From Desulfobacterales bacterium (GTDB lineage: Bacteria > Desulfobacterota > Desulfobacteria > Desulfobacterales > Desulfobacteraceae), in contig JAKSAX010000452.1 in NCBI GenBank assembly GCA_022361395.1, positions 1-53,182 on the forward strand: a stretch of 53,182 bases of DNA, given 5' to 3'. The notes below the pieces were generated by a model. That model worked only from the letters and a program-made list of their open reading frames with translations, did not search any database and was not told the origin of the DNA. The position numbers were made by a program, and so were the translations under genes. Below are positions 40,692-49,955 of the stretch, piece by piece. Numbering within the stretch: the stretch's first letter is position 1; the number at the start of each line of letters is the position of its first letter.

Positions 40692-40739
40692 ATGTGTTTC
40701 AAGCATCGCTGTCGCTGCTGTCGCTGCTGCCGCGGTTAG
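40692..40739 (+). CDS. Possible Cys/Arg-rich leader peptide (15 aa)
   Basis: ATG 40692 opens MCFKHRCRCCRCCRG and a TAG at 40737-40739. Six of 15 codons are Cys, five of them in the last nine. GGGGAAGGG lies about nine bases upstream as a possible ribosome site. Such peptides in other bacteria stall or slow ribosomes when cysteine is short. It could also be chance in a low-complexity CGCTGCTGT run. No clear attenuator pair was found downstream before 40901. Confidence 0.25.
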   Translation: MCFKHRCRCCRCCRG

Positions 40740-40900
40740 CACTCCTGTCACTGCTTTAAGGGCAACAGAAATAATTCCTTTATAGAACCATCCTGATTCA
40801 TCCAATGGTTGTGAAAGGATTAGGTTTGGTGTACAACATGGGCCAGAATAAATTATCAGCTGCAAATAAATGCTCTGTGCCCGTGGCAAAAGGAGACCCT

Positions 40901-43384
40901 ATGAAGCAGATGTTCAGATTGTTTAAATTTTTATTCCTCGCCCTCTTTGTTATTACCATCCTGCTGGCCGGTGGCGCATGGATCTACCTGGACCGCCGGC
41001 TGCCCATGATTGACGGCACCCTGAAAACAGCAAAGGTATCCGGAAAGACTCAAATCATCCGGGACCAGTGGGGGGTTCCCCATATCCTCGCAGATAAGGG
41101 TATAGATGCCTATTTTGCCCTGGGGTTCACCCAGGCCCAGGACCGGTTGTTCCAGATGGAACTCCAGCGCCGCCTGGCCAAGGGAGAGCTGGCGGAGATC
41201 CTGGGTCCCAAAGTTCTGGATGTGGATAAAAAATTCCGGTCCCTGCTGCTCAAACACCGGTCCCGGGAGTACCTGGCCCAGGCAGACCGGATCAATCCGG
41301 ATGCCCTGAAATTCCTGGATGCCTTTCTTGACGGGGTAAACTACTTCATAGCCACGGAACCCCTGCCTGTTGAATTCACCCTCATGGGTTTCAGCCCCCG
41401 GCCCTTTACCAGGCTGGATTCTGTTTCCACTCTGGGATATGTGGCCTACTCCTTTGCCGACGGGATAAAGCGGGACTCCCTGTACACCATCCTGGAACCT
41501 TACCTGACCCGGGAAGACCTTGACCTGATCTTTCCGGATTATACAAAATACAACCGGGTAACGGTCATGGAACCCCAGGGAGTGCCGGAACAGGCATCAT
41601 CTCCGGCCAACGGAAACACAGACTTAAAGCATGCCCTGGCCTCTGTTGCCGCACCCGGCAGGTTTAAGGATTTTTTCACCTCCTACCAGGCGGTCCTGGA
41701 CAAGGCTGCCCAAATATCCCCCCCCTTTACCGGCAGCAATTCATGGGTGCTGGCCCCGTCAAAAAGTGCAAGCGGCCACGCCCTGCTTGCAAACGATCCC
41801 CATATCGGCATTGCAAATCCCGGGGTCTGGTATGAAGCCCACCTTAAATACCCCGGATATGAAAATTACGGGTACCACCTGCCCCTGCTCCCCTTCCCCA
41901 TGCTGGCCCATAATAAAACCAAGGCCTGGGCCATCACCATGTTTGAAAATGACGACCTGGACCTGTATGCGGAGACCTTCCACCCCCAGGACCCCGGCCG
42001 TGTAAAATTCAAAGGCAAGTGGGTACGAATACAGACCATTGAAGAGACCATAGGGGTTAAAGGCGGCAAGAATGTCTCCCTGACCATAAGGGTCACCCCC
42101 CACGGCCCGGTTATCTCGGATTTCCTCAAGGGGTATACCGGTAATCCCGTGGCTGTATCCTGGGTCTATCATAAACTTGACAATCCTATGATTGACGTGG
42201 TCTTTGACATGGGGCGGGCAGACAACATGGCGGACTTCAGAACCGCTGTATCCCGCCTGGCAGCGCCCGGCCTGAACATCTCCTATGCTGATCATGAGGG
42301 GAATATCGGATGGTGGGCTGCCGGACGCCTGCCCATCCGGCCGGCCCATGTCAGCGGCAAAAAAATCCATGACGGCAGCTCGGGCAGGGACGAATACTCA
42401 GGCTACCTCCCCTTTGACCGCAACCCCCAGATGGAAAATCCTGAAAACGGGATGATCATCACGGCCAATAACCTGTCCACCATGGTGCCCATAGAGCCAA
42501 TCGGCATCCTTACCGGATATTTCAGGCCCTCGGACAGGGCGGCCAGGATTTATGAACTCCTCTCCCGGAAGGAAAAATGGGACATGGAAGGCCTGAAAAC
42601 CGTCCAGACCGATTCCAGGCTCTTTTCCGGCCCCATGATGAGCCAGGCCATTCTCAGGGTCCTGGCCCCGGAAAAAGAGAAATTTACCGATCTCCAGGCC
42701 CAGGCGTTCAATGCCCTCAGGGCCTGGGACGGATTTATGGAAACCGGGACAACCGGGGGTTCCGTATTCCAGTTCACCACCTACCACATCATAAAGGAGG
42801 CACTGGAGCCACATATCGGTCCTGACAATTTAAAATCCTACCTGAACCAGGTGGATCACTGGAGTTTTCTCAAAGGATTTTTAAACTCCGGCCTGACCAT
42901 TAAGGGAAAAAATCCGGCCGTTTCACCCCGGTCCGCCCAAACCCTTATTCTGGACGGATTCAAAGCCGCGGTTGCGGAACTTTCCGCCAGACACGGATCA
43001 GATCCCGCAAAGTGGACCTGGGGATCAATCCATACTGTTGAATTTGAACATCCCATAGGAAAAAAGAAACCCCTGAACCTGTTGTTCAATGTGGGCCCTT
43101 TTCCCAGTCCGGCCGAGTTTACCTCGGTGAACAAGCTCAAGTCAAAAACAGGCAACCATGATTACCGTGTGGCCTCCCTCCCGTCCACCCGGCGCCTGAT
43201 CGACTGTAATGATCCCCGGAACTCCTGGAGCATTCTTCCCACCGGAAACTCCGGCAATTTCAGAAGCCCGTTTTACGACAACCAGGCCCGGATGTTCATC
43301 ACCGGGCAGTACAGAAAGATCCTGTTTGAAGAAAACGACTTTAAAACCGGCAAGGCCCGGGTGCTGACCCTGGTTCCCGAATAA
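40901..43384 (+). CDS. Penicillin acylase-family protein (N-terminal nucleophile hydrolase)
   Basis: 827 residues. The N-terminal membrane anchor or uncleaved signal is FLFLALFVITILLAGGAWIY. The alpha-chain block VIRDxxGVPHI-like QIIRDQWGVPHILAD and FTQAQDRLFQMELQRR are typical. The predicted beta-chain nucleophile is S279 in TGSNSWVLAPSKSASG, exposed by self-cleavage at G278-S279. HALLANDPHIGIANPGVWYEAHL and the late GNHDYRVASLPSTRRLIDC/GNSGNFRSPFYDNQ blocks complete the fold. Family members hydrolyse amides, including acyl-homoserine lactones (quorum quenching) and beta-lactam side chains; the substrate is open. Start ATG 40901 is fixed by AAAAGGAGACCCT; the frame is open upstream to 40805 but without a ribosome site. 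Confidence 0.93.
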   Translation: MKQMFRLFKFLFLALFVITILLAGGAWIYLDRRLPMIDGTLKTAKVSGKTQIIRDQWGVPHILADKGIDAYFALGFTQAQDRLFQMELQRRLAKGELAEILGPKVLDVDKKFRSLLLKHRSREYLAQADRINPDALKFLDAFLDGVNYFIATEPLPVEFTLMGFSPRPFTRLDSVSTLGYVAYSFADGIKRDSLYTILEPYLTREDLDLIFPDYTKYNRVTVMEPQGVPEQASSPANGNTDLKHALASVAAPGRFKDFFTSYQAVLDKAAQISPPFTGSNSWVLAPSKSASGHALLANDPHIGIANPGVWYEAHLKYPGYENYGYHLPLLPFPMLAHNKTKAWAITMFENDDLDLYAETFHPQDPGRVKFKGKWVRIQTIEETIGVKGGKNVSLTIRVTPHGPVISDFLKGYTGNPVAVSWVYHKLDNPMIDVVFDMGRADNMADFRTAVSRLAAPGLNISYADHEGNIGWWAAGRLPIRPAHVSGKKIHDGSSGRDEYSGYLPFDRNPQMENPENGMIITANNLSTMVPIEPIGILTGYFRPSDRAARIYELLSRKEKWDMEGLKTVQTDSRLFSGPMMSQAILRVLAPEKEKFTDLQAQAFNALRAWDGFMETGTTGGSVFQFTTYHIIKEALEPHIGPDNLKSYLNQVDHWSFLKGFLNSGLTIKGKNPAVSPRSAQTLILDGFKAAVAELSARHGSDPAKWTWGSIHTVEFEHPIGKKKPLNLLFNVGPFPSPAEFTSVNKLKSKTGNHDYRVASLPSTRRLIDCNDPRNSWSILPTGNSGNFRSPFYDNQARMFITGQYRKILFEENDFKTGKARVLTLVPE

Positions 43385-43454
43385 ATTATGCCCTTTGATT
43401 TGCCCTGCCTGTCTGGTATATAAATCCAGCCAGCAAACCGGAACAACAGGAACC

Positions 43455-44978
43455 ATGCAAATGGAAAAACAGCCTATCAGACCGTCAGATAAACCATCGG
43501 ACAACCCCGTGGTCGTCAGATTCGCCCCCAGCCCCACAGGATACCTTCACATCGGCGGGGCAAGAACCGCCATATTCAACTGGCTCTATGCCAGGCAGAC
43601 CGGAGGTAAGTTCATTCTCAGGATTGAGGATACGGATGCGGAACGCTCCACCCCTGATTCCATCCGGGGAATTGTGGAGGGAATGAAGTGGCTGGGGCTT
43701 GACTGGGATGAAGGCCCCAATTTCCAGAGCCGGGCCATTGGCGACCATCAGGCAGCCGCAGAAAAACTGCTTGCCTCGGGCCATGCCTACAGATGCTTCT
43801 GCACAAAGGAGGAACTGGACCAGAAACGGGAGCAGGCCGTACAGGCCAGGCAAACCTATATCTACGACGGAAAATGCAGGGATCTTTTACCGGACCAGGT
43901 GGCTGAGAATGAGGCCAGGGGGATGACGTCCGCCATCCGGCTGAAAGTGCCCCGGGAACAGGGAAGCCTTGTGTTCGAAGATGCCGTATACGGCTCCGTT
44001 GAAAAGCAGTTCAGGGACCTGGAGGATTTTATCATTGTCCGCTCCAACGGCAATCCCCTGTATATCCTTTCCAATGCCGTGGACGATATCAGGGACCGGG
44101 TCACCCACATCATCCGGGGACAGGACGGCCTGGCCAACACCCCCAAGCAGATTCTCCTGTACCGGGCACTTGGTGCGCCCCTGCCGGTATTTGCCCATAT
44201 GTCCCTGACCCTGGACCCCAAAAAGGCAAAGATCTCAAAACGGAGGCACGGGGAGATGGTGGCCATCCACTATTACAGGGAAAAAGGGTTTCTCCCCTGG
44301 GCCTTTGTCAACTTCCTGGTTCTCCTGGGATGGGCCACAACCGGCTCCAGAGAGATCTTTTCCCGGGAGGAACTGATCCGGAGCTTTAATCTGAAGGGGA
44401 TCAGCCGGACCAATTCCGTGTTCAACATCACCCCTGGTGATGCCGGATTTGCAACAGACCCCAAAGCCCTGAGCATCAACGCCCACTATCTGAGAACCAT
44501 GGATGTGGAAGAGCTGGCGGTTTATATTCGCCCCCTGCTTGAAAAGGAAGGCTTATGGGATAAGGCTTACGAAGCTGACAGCAGGCAGCGATTTCTTGAT
44601 ACAATTAATCTCATCCGCTCCCGGTTCCACCTGATCACTGATTTCACCACCCTGGGCAGGGCCTATTTTTCCGATGAATTCCCCATGGACCCGGCAGGGC
44701 TTGAAAAACACCTGGCCGCCCGTCCGGAACTTGCAGCCCCCCTTGAAGCCCTCGGCAGAGAGATCCGGGCTATGGAAACCTTCGGAGAAAAAGAGGTGGA
44801 GGCCAAGCTCAGGGAACTGCTGAAAGAACTGGGCATCAAACCCGGGATCTTAATCAATGCCGTCCGCATGGCACTCACCGGCCAGGCCGTTGGCCCGGAC
44901 TTTATGAAAAGCCTTGTCATCCTGGGACAGGACCGGGTGGCGGACAGGTTGTCAAAGGCTGCTAAACATTTTCCTTAA
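43455..44978 (+). CDS. gltX: Glutamyl-tRNA synthetase
   Basis: 507 residues from ATG 43455 (CAGGAACC just upstream); the ATG two codons later is an equal alternative. Class I synthetase: HIGH motif as YLHIGGARTA after VVRFAPSPTG, KMSKS motif as KAKISKRRHG. The anticodon-binding helical domain completes the C-terminus. It charges tRNA-Glu, and in organisms lacking GlnRS also tRNA-Gln for amidation by GatCAB. A 16-residue polar N-terminal extension precedes the usual start of the fold. It lies 70 bp after the penicillin-acylase-family gene and converges on the next gene with 19 bp between stops. Confidence 0.97.
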   Translation: MQMEKQPIRPSDKPSDNPVVVRFAPSPTGYLHIGGARTAIFNWLYARQTGGKFILRIEDTDAERSTPDSIRGIVEGMKWLGLDWDEGPNFQSRAIGDHQAAAEKLLASGHAYRCFCTKEELDQKREQAVQARQTYIYDGKCRDLLPDQVAENEARGMTSAIRLKVPREQGSLVFEDAVYGSVEKQFRDLEDFIIVRSNGNPLYILSNAVDDIRDRVTHIIRGQDGLANTPKQILLYRALGAPLPVFAHMSLTLDPKKAKISKRRHGEMVAIHYYREKGFLPWAFVNFLVLLGWATTGSREIFSREELIRSFNLKGISRTNSVFNITPGDAGFATDPKALSINAHYLRTMDVEELAVYIRPLLEKEGLWDKAYEADSRQRFLDTINLIRSRFHLITDFTTLGRAYFSDEFPMDPAGLEKHLAARPELAAPLEALGREIRAMETFGEKEVEAKLRELLKELGIKPGILINAVRMALTGQAVGPDFMKSLVILGQDRVADRLSKAAKHFP

Positions 44979-44997
44979 TCAGGAAGCCTTGTACTTT

Positions 44998-46434
44998 TTA
45001 CAACTCCCCCCTCTGCTTCACGATCAGGCGGTAGGCAATATAATACTTGAATATATTGCTGACATATTGAACGGTTTCTCTCCCGATCCGCCTTGCAGCC
45101 ACCACCTCCACATTTTTGAACCAGACATTGGGGTTCAGGTTGAGTTTGGCAGCCTCTTCCCTGAGCTTTGCAACCCTGGCAGGCCCTGCATTATAGGCGG
45201 CAAAGGTCAGCAGGATCTGATCCACCGGCTCTATGGCCGGGTCACTGAAATAGCGGTCGGCCATAAAACGCAGGTATTTAGTCCCGGCATGGATATTCGG
45301 CCCTGTTTTATCTATCTCCGGTATGTTGACATTCTTGTCCCTGGCGGTTGACGGAAGGATCTGCATGACCCCCACGGCCCCCATCGGACTCTTCTTGCTC
45401 TGGTCAATACCCGACTCCTGATAGGCCAGGGCTGCCAGCTTGAGCCAGTCAAAACCATACTTCTCGCCGTACTTCCTGAAATAGGCCATGGTTTCCTCAA
45501 ACCGTTTCCGGTCTTTTTCCGCAAGGCTGTTTTTTACGTATTTTGTGTTTTTAAGGTACCGCCTGAAGATCATATTGCCCATCAGGGTACCCCTTTTATG
45601 GGTTTTGACAAAGGCATTTATCTTTTCCTTCAGCACCGGTGTCCCCTTCTGGACAGCCCAGGCAATACTGCCGTCCTCCCGGAACCGGACATCCGGATGA
45701 AGATTTATATTATCAAGCACCTGGGCCCAGAACCTTGCCTTATGGCTGTCCACAACGGTCATGGGGATGAGACCGGCATTGACCATTTCAAGAATATCCT
45801 CATCCTCCAGGTTCTCGTCTGCAGGCACAATGGTAATCCTGCCTTTCTTCCCGGCCTTGAGCTTTTTATTGACCGCCACCAGGCTTTCATAGTAGCTGCT
45901 TGATTTTCTGACATGGATCTCCCGGCCGGCGAGGTCGGACAGGGCGTTGACCTTTGGTGCCCCCGGGGCGGTCACCAGGATTTCACTCACCCCTGTACCA
46001 AAGGGGCTGCTGAAGTCCACCTGCTTTAACCGTTCCGGGGTTATGGTCAGGTTCCCCGTTGCAATATCCCCCATACCGCTTGCCAGGTCTGTAATCAGCC
46101 TGTCCCGGGCAGTGGGTATGAATACGGCATGAATTTTAAGATGCCGTGTCTTTAAATCCTTATTAATCTGCTTTTCAAAGGCTTTGACCATCTCATAGGT
46201 CGCCCCCCTCTGGGTTGCCTTATCCAGAAAGTAAAATGTCTTGCTGTAAGGGATAAGGACCCGTATGACCCTGCGCTGGACCAGCCCCTCAAAATCCCCG
46301 GTCCATTTTTCCTTCTGTCTCAGGACCAGACCGGCATCAAAATCTTCTTCCGCCTGAACCCCAGACGGTGTAAAACCGATCAACAGGACAATAAACAGCA
46401 CCCCTAAAATTCCCGGCCGTGTCATGTAGTTCAT
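44998..46434 (-). CDS. MltF-like membrane-bound lytic transglycosylase
   Basis: 478 residues. The start at 46434 is chosen because AAGGGGG lies six bases upstream; ATGs at 46440 and 46425 are close alternatives. The signal peptide is GILGVLFIVLLIGFTPSGVQA, without a lipobox Cys. Residues 40-290 are a family-3 solute-binding domain (RVLIPYSKTFYFLD, ASGMGDIATGNLTITPERLK, VDFSSPFGTGVSEILV). Residues 310-478 are a soluble-lytic-transglycosylase-type domain with catalytic Glu in AYQESGIDQSKKSPMGAVGV, MQILPSTA and LLTFAAYNAGPARV. This is the MltF architecture: peptidoglycan cleavage with a regulatory binding domain that senses muropeptides or amino acids. No link to its neighbours. Confidence 0.92.
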   Translation of the reverse strand: MNYMTRPGILGVLFIVLLIGFTPSGVQAEEDFDAGLVLRQKEKWTGDFEGLVQRRVIRVLIPYSKTFYFLDKATQRGATYEMVKAFEKQINKDLKTRHLKIHAVFIPTARDRLITDLASGMGDIATGNLTITPERLKQVDFSSPFGTGVSEILVTAPGAPKVNALSDLAGREIHVRKSSSYYESLVAVNKKLKAGKKGRITIVPADENLEDEDILEMVNAGLIPMTVVDSHKARFWAQVLDNINLHPDVRFREDGSIAWAVQKGTPVLKEKINAFVKTHKRGTLMGNMIFRRYLKNTKYVKNSLAEKDRKRFEETMAYFRKYGEKYGFDWLKLAALAYQESGIDQSKKSPMGAVGVMQILPSTARDKNVNIPEIDKTGPNIHAGTKYLRFMADRYFSDPAIEPVDQILLTFAAYNAGPARVAKLREEAAKLNLNPNVWFKNVEVVAARRIGRETVQYVSNIFKYYIAYRLIVKQRGEL

Positions 46435-46663
46435 GTTCATCCCCCTTGAAATGATCTCAGTTATAGCTTTCAATATTTTGACTGCCTGTGGGAAATTCCT
46501 GAACCATACCAGGAAACCCCGCCTGATTTCAATCTTGAAGCGCATCCGGTTCATTTCGGTTGTGCCTGATCTCATTTTTAAGTTTGCAATGTACCGGTTT
46601 TAGTGTATGGAATATGAATATCATCATCCTAATCGAACAACAGATCCATGAGGAGAAGTGACT

Positions 46664-47068
46664 ATGAAAAATTTGATCCCGGCCTTTATTGCTTTCATGC
46701 TGATCTTTATGCCCGGCATTGGCAAGGCAGACTCGCTGAGGGTAGGAGAACCTGTTATTGTTGCCAAAGACCTGGGGGGCCGTACGCTGCAGGTCAGCCA
46801 GTATCAGATCGCGCTGGGACTGGGTATTGTCATGGATGTAGGCAGTAATGAACACCAGATAAAAATCTATGATGCCGTATGCGGCAGGTCAAACAATTGT
46901 AATTTCTATACCTCGGAAACAAAGTGGATTGAAGAGGCAGATATGGTCCGGTCACCCACCGCTGACGTTGAATACAACAGGATGTGCCTGGATAAGAAGG
47001 GGATTAACCCTGAAAAATACAACCCCTGCGAGCTGGAGTGCGTGACCTTTTATCTCGGGGATAACTAA
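46664..47068 (+). CDS. Small exported protein of unknown function, 134 aa
   Basis: Not recognised. Start ATG 46664 is set by AGGAG nine bases upstream. Signal peptide NLIPAFIAFMLIFMPGIGKA followed by DSLR. The mature protein has a strand-rich beginning (VGEPVIVAKDLGGRTLQVSQ, IALGLGIVMDVG) and five Cys, of which three pairs can be imagined (CGRSNNC, MCLDKKG, CELEC), so it is probably disulfide-bonded in the periplasm. It precedes the HD-GYP gene by 106 bp on the same strand. Confidence 0.65.
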   Translation: MKNLIPAFIAFMLIFMPGIGKADSLRVGEPVIVAKDLGGRTLQVSQYQIALGLGIVMDVGSNEHQIKIYDAVCGRSNNCNFYTSETKWIEEADMVRSPTADVEYNRMCLDKKGINPEKYNPCELECVTFYLGDN

Positions 47069-47174
47069 TAGGGGGGAGTCTTTTTTAACGGACAACCGTC
47101 AGAATCCTGTCCGGTCCTCATTGACCGGTAGCCCTAACAACACATTTTCATGCTATCAGCGGTAAATAACTATA

Positions 47175-49580
47175 ATGGACAGTGATAAAAAAACAATATC
47201 CATTCGCGTAACCGTGCTTGGTGTATTCATCGCCGTGGCCGGATTGACCGCCGGGCTGGTGCTTGGCCTGCAGTATTATTTCAGCCGGGATTTGGCGAAA
47301 ATCGCAGCAGAGGATGCATTCCGGATAACATCGGAAAAGGTTGGCGAGCGTATTCAGGGGCTTGACAGCCAGAGCGCCAATCTTGTCGAAGTGCTCGGCC
47401 GTTTCTATGAACTGGAAAAATTCCCCGGCCCGGGCCGGGAAAGCCGTTCCCTGCCCCTTCTCGCAGGGGGGATTAACCAGAACGCCGATCTTTACGCCAT
47501 CTATGTGGGGTATGATACCGGTGATTTTTTCGAACTGGTCAACCTGGAAAGCAGTGATTACGTAAGAAATGCCTACCTGGCCGCCCCCAACGACAGGTGG
47601 GTGGTCGTAAAAGTCGAAACAGCAGGGGGGAACAGGCATAAAACCATAAGCTACCTGGATTCGGGGTTCAATGTACGGGACAAAAGAGAGGAGATAACGG
47701 ATTACGACCCCAGGAACCGCCCCTGGTTTAAAAAGGCAACAGCCTCGCCCGGCATTATCAAGACCGAACCATATATCTTCGCCAACCTGAGTTCTCCGGG
47801 CGTGACATATGCCAAATCCATAAACGGCGGCCAGCGGGTGGTTGCCTTGGATATTTCCCTGGCAGGACTTTCCGGTTTCCTCCAAAAGCAACGTGTCCTG
47901 CCCCATACCCAGGCCTTCCTGTTCGACAAAAAAGGGGATATCATCGCCCGGACCCTGGAAAAGCAGGCTTCGGACACTTACGGCACAGTGCCCGACAACA
48001 GACTGCAGGATATAGCGTCAACAGCCGGCACCAAAGGCCGTCTCCAATCCATGACAATCCGGGGAAAAGATTATCTCGGCTACGTGGCCCGGGTTGAAAC
48101 CGTATACGGCACTGAAGAGTTCCTGGGCCTGCTCGTTCCCGTACAGGAGACCCTGCGCCCATATATGGAAAAAATCCGCTTTTCCCTGCTGGTGACCCTG
48201 GGCCTGCTCAGTCTCCTGGCCCCCATTGTATGGTATTGTGCCACGATTATTGTTAAGCCCATCAACGCCCTTGCCCTTGAAAGCGAAAAAGTAAGGTTGA
48301 GAAAATACACCGAGGTCGGGACGGTCAAGAGCAATATCACCGAGATCATAGGCCTGTCCCGCTCCATGGTCACCATGGCCTCGGCCATCAGGGCCCATGA
48401 GGAATCCCTGAAAGAGCTCATGGATTCGTTTATAAAGCTGATCGCCACTGCCATCGACCAGAAGTCACCATACACGGGCGGGCACTGTGCACGGGTGCCC
48501 GAACTTTCAGTTATGCTGGCCAAGGCTGCCGAGGATTGTACTGAGGGACCCCTTGAAGGGTTTTCCTTCAATACCGAGGATGAACGGCATGAGTTCAAAA
48601 CCGCTGCCTGGCTGCATGACTGCGGCAAGATGGTCACCCCGGAGTACATCGTTGACAAGGCCACCAAGCTGGAAACCATATACAACCGCATCCACGAAAT
48701 CCGTATGCGTTTCGAAGTCCTGCTCCGCGACGCTGAAATCAAATACTGGAAAGAGCTTTCCAGGGGCGGAGATGAACCGGCTCTTGCCCGGACCCTTGCC
48801 GCAAAGCAGCAGGAGATCAGGGAAGAATTCTCCTTCATTGCCAGGTGTAACCTGGGCGGTGAATTCATGCCCGGGGACAGCATCAGGCGGGTAAGGCAGA
48901 TCGCCCGGAAGACCTGGACACGTAACCTGGATGACAGGCTGGGCCTGGGCCAGACAGAACTTGAACGCTACACGGAAAAGGCGCCTGCCCTGCCATGTGA
49001 AGAACCGCTGCTGGCTGACCGGCCCGAACATTATATCAAGCGTCCTGAAGAGACGGCCCTGGGAAATACTGATGGCCGTTTTGCCATGGAGGTGCCGGAC
49101 CTCCTGTACAATCTCGGGGAGATATACAACCTGAGCATCTCCAGGGGCACCCTGACCGCCGAAGACCGCTACAAAATCAAAGAGCATATCACCACAACCA
49201 TCCAGATGCTGGAGACCCTGCCCTACCCGGAGAACATGACCCGGATCCCCGAATATGCGGGCGCCCACCATGAGACATTGATCGGCACAGGTTACCCGCG
49301 GAAGCTCACTGCTGAAAAAATAGGAATCCCGGCGCGAATCATGGCACTCTCGGATGTCTTTGAAGCCCTGACTGCATCGGACCGGCCTTATAAAAAGGCA
49401 AAAACACTCAACGAGGCAGTGCGGATATTAAGTTTCATGGTCAGGGACAAACACCTTGACCCGGGTATTTTCAAACTCTTCCTTGAGAGCGGGGTCTACA
49501 TGGAATATGCAGAACGGTTTCTGGATCCCTCCCAAATTGATGATGTTGACGTTGCAGGCTATGTGGCGGAGACGGGATGA
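47175..49580 (+). CDS. Membrane HD-GYP (c-di-GMP phosphodiesterase-type) receptor with a large insertion
   Basis: 801 residues. Membrane helix 1 at 11-33, dCache-like periplasmic domain at about 40-320 (NADLYAIYVGYDTGDFFELV, DYDPRNRPWFKKA, SLAGLSGFLQKQRVLP), membrane helix 2 at 335-359, HAMP at 360-415, then HD-GYP. The HD part (SPYTGGHCARVPELS, HDCGK at 481-485) and the GYP part (AHHETLIGTGYPRKL, 697-711; metal His 670 in KIKEHITTT) are both present. They are separated by about 150 extra residues (roughly 500-655) that contain charged helices and no family I know. Canonical spacing from HD to the third metal His is about 35 residues. Whether it still hydrolyses c-di-GMP is open. No good ribosome site precedes ATG 47175. 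Confidence 0.88.
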   Translation: MDSDKKTISIRVTVLGVFIAVAGLTAGLVLGLQYYFSRDLAKIAAEDAFRITSEKVGERIQGLDSQSANLVEVLGRFYELEKFPGPGRESRSLPLLAGGINQNADLYAIYVGYDTGDFFELVNLESSDYVRNAYLAAPNDRWVVVKVETAGGNRHKTISYLDSGFNVRDKREEITDYDPRNRPWFKKATASPGIIKTEPYIFANLSSPGVTYAKSINGGQRVVALDISLAGLSGFLQKQRVLPHTQAFLFDKKGDIIARTLEKQASDTYGTVPDNRLQDIASTAGTKGRLQSMTIRGKDYLGYVARVETVYGTEEFLGLLVPVQETLRPYMEKIRFSLLVTLGLLSLLAPIVWYCATIIVKPINALALESEKVRLRKYTEVGTVKSNITEIIGLSRSMVTMASAIRAHEESLKELMDSFIKLIATAIDQKSPYTGGHCARVPELSVMLAKAAEDCTEGPLEGFSFNTEDERHEFKTAAWLHDCGKMVTPEYIVDKATKLETIYNRIHEIRMRFEVLLRDAEIKYWKELSRGGDEPALARTLAAKQQEIREEFSFIARCNLGGEFMPGDSIRRVRQIARKTWTRNLDDRLGLGQTELERYTEKAPALPCEEPLLADRPEHYIKRPEETALGNTDGRFAMEVPDLLYNLGEIYNLSISRGTLTAEDRYKIKEHITTTIQMLETLPYPENMTRIPEYAGAHHETLIGTGYPRKLTAEKIGIPARIMALSDVFEALTASDRPYKKAKTLNEAVRILSFMVRDKHLDPGIFKLFLESGVYMEYAERFLDPSQIDDVDVAGYVAETG

Positions 49581-49801
49581 TCAGGTTCTGAATTGTTTCC
49601 GGCAATCCGCCGCACCACGGACATTGGTTGATCCTGCAATTTAAACCGGATTTTCGTAAAAACCAGGCTGAAAAAAATTTCCCGGCCTGCCAATGAAAAC
49701 ACAAGACGTCATAACCAGCCACATAAAAGCTTAGTTACGGCTACTTTTTATCCACGACATCCGGGATTGAAAACAGACAGAATCCCTTTTAAACACGCAT
49801 A

Positions 49802-49815
49802 GTTGACCAGTCAAC
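49802..49815. promoter_or_regulatory. Candidate operator of the TRAP transporter operon
   Basis: GTTGAC-CA-GTCAAC dyad, 42 bases upstream of the -35 box. The surrounding TGGTTGACTGGTCAAC (minus strand) repeats TGGT, which recalls sites of GntR/FadR-type regulators that often control carboxylate transporters. No regulator gene is adjacent. Confidence 0.35.
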
Positions 49816-49856
49816 CAGTTTTTACACCTGTTTTCCTGGTCCCCCTTTTTTTTTCC

Positions 49857-49884
49857 TTGACAGGGGATCTTCCTCTTATACTAT
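49857..49884 (+). promoter_or_regulatory. Promoter of the TRAP operon
   Basis: -35 TTGACA (49857-49862), 16 bp spacer, -10 TACTAT (49879-49884); start codon 72 bases downstream. Confidence 0.65.
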
Positions 49885-49955
49885 GGGGTATTCATTTTAG
49901 CTGGCTTATAGTTATATAATAGCTTTAATTTTTAAATTATTTCCGGAGGTGATCC

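Larger units (their letters stand above)
49581..49955. other. Intergenic region upstream of the TRAP operon
   Basis: No supported gene. It contains a GTTGAC/GTCAAC dyad (49802-49815), a good promoter (49857-49884), and AT-rich DNA up to the CCGGAGG ribosome site of dctP. A weak AGGC/GCCT hairpin near 49660-49687 may end the HD-GYP transcript. Confidence 0.5.

Noticed and set aside
40605..40889. 94-codon minus-strand frame with an Ala/Thr-rich run
   Set aside because: The run is the reverse of a GCTGCTGTC-type low-complexity stretch; the frame is antisense to the end of the 91-aa gene and has no ribosome site.
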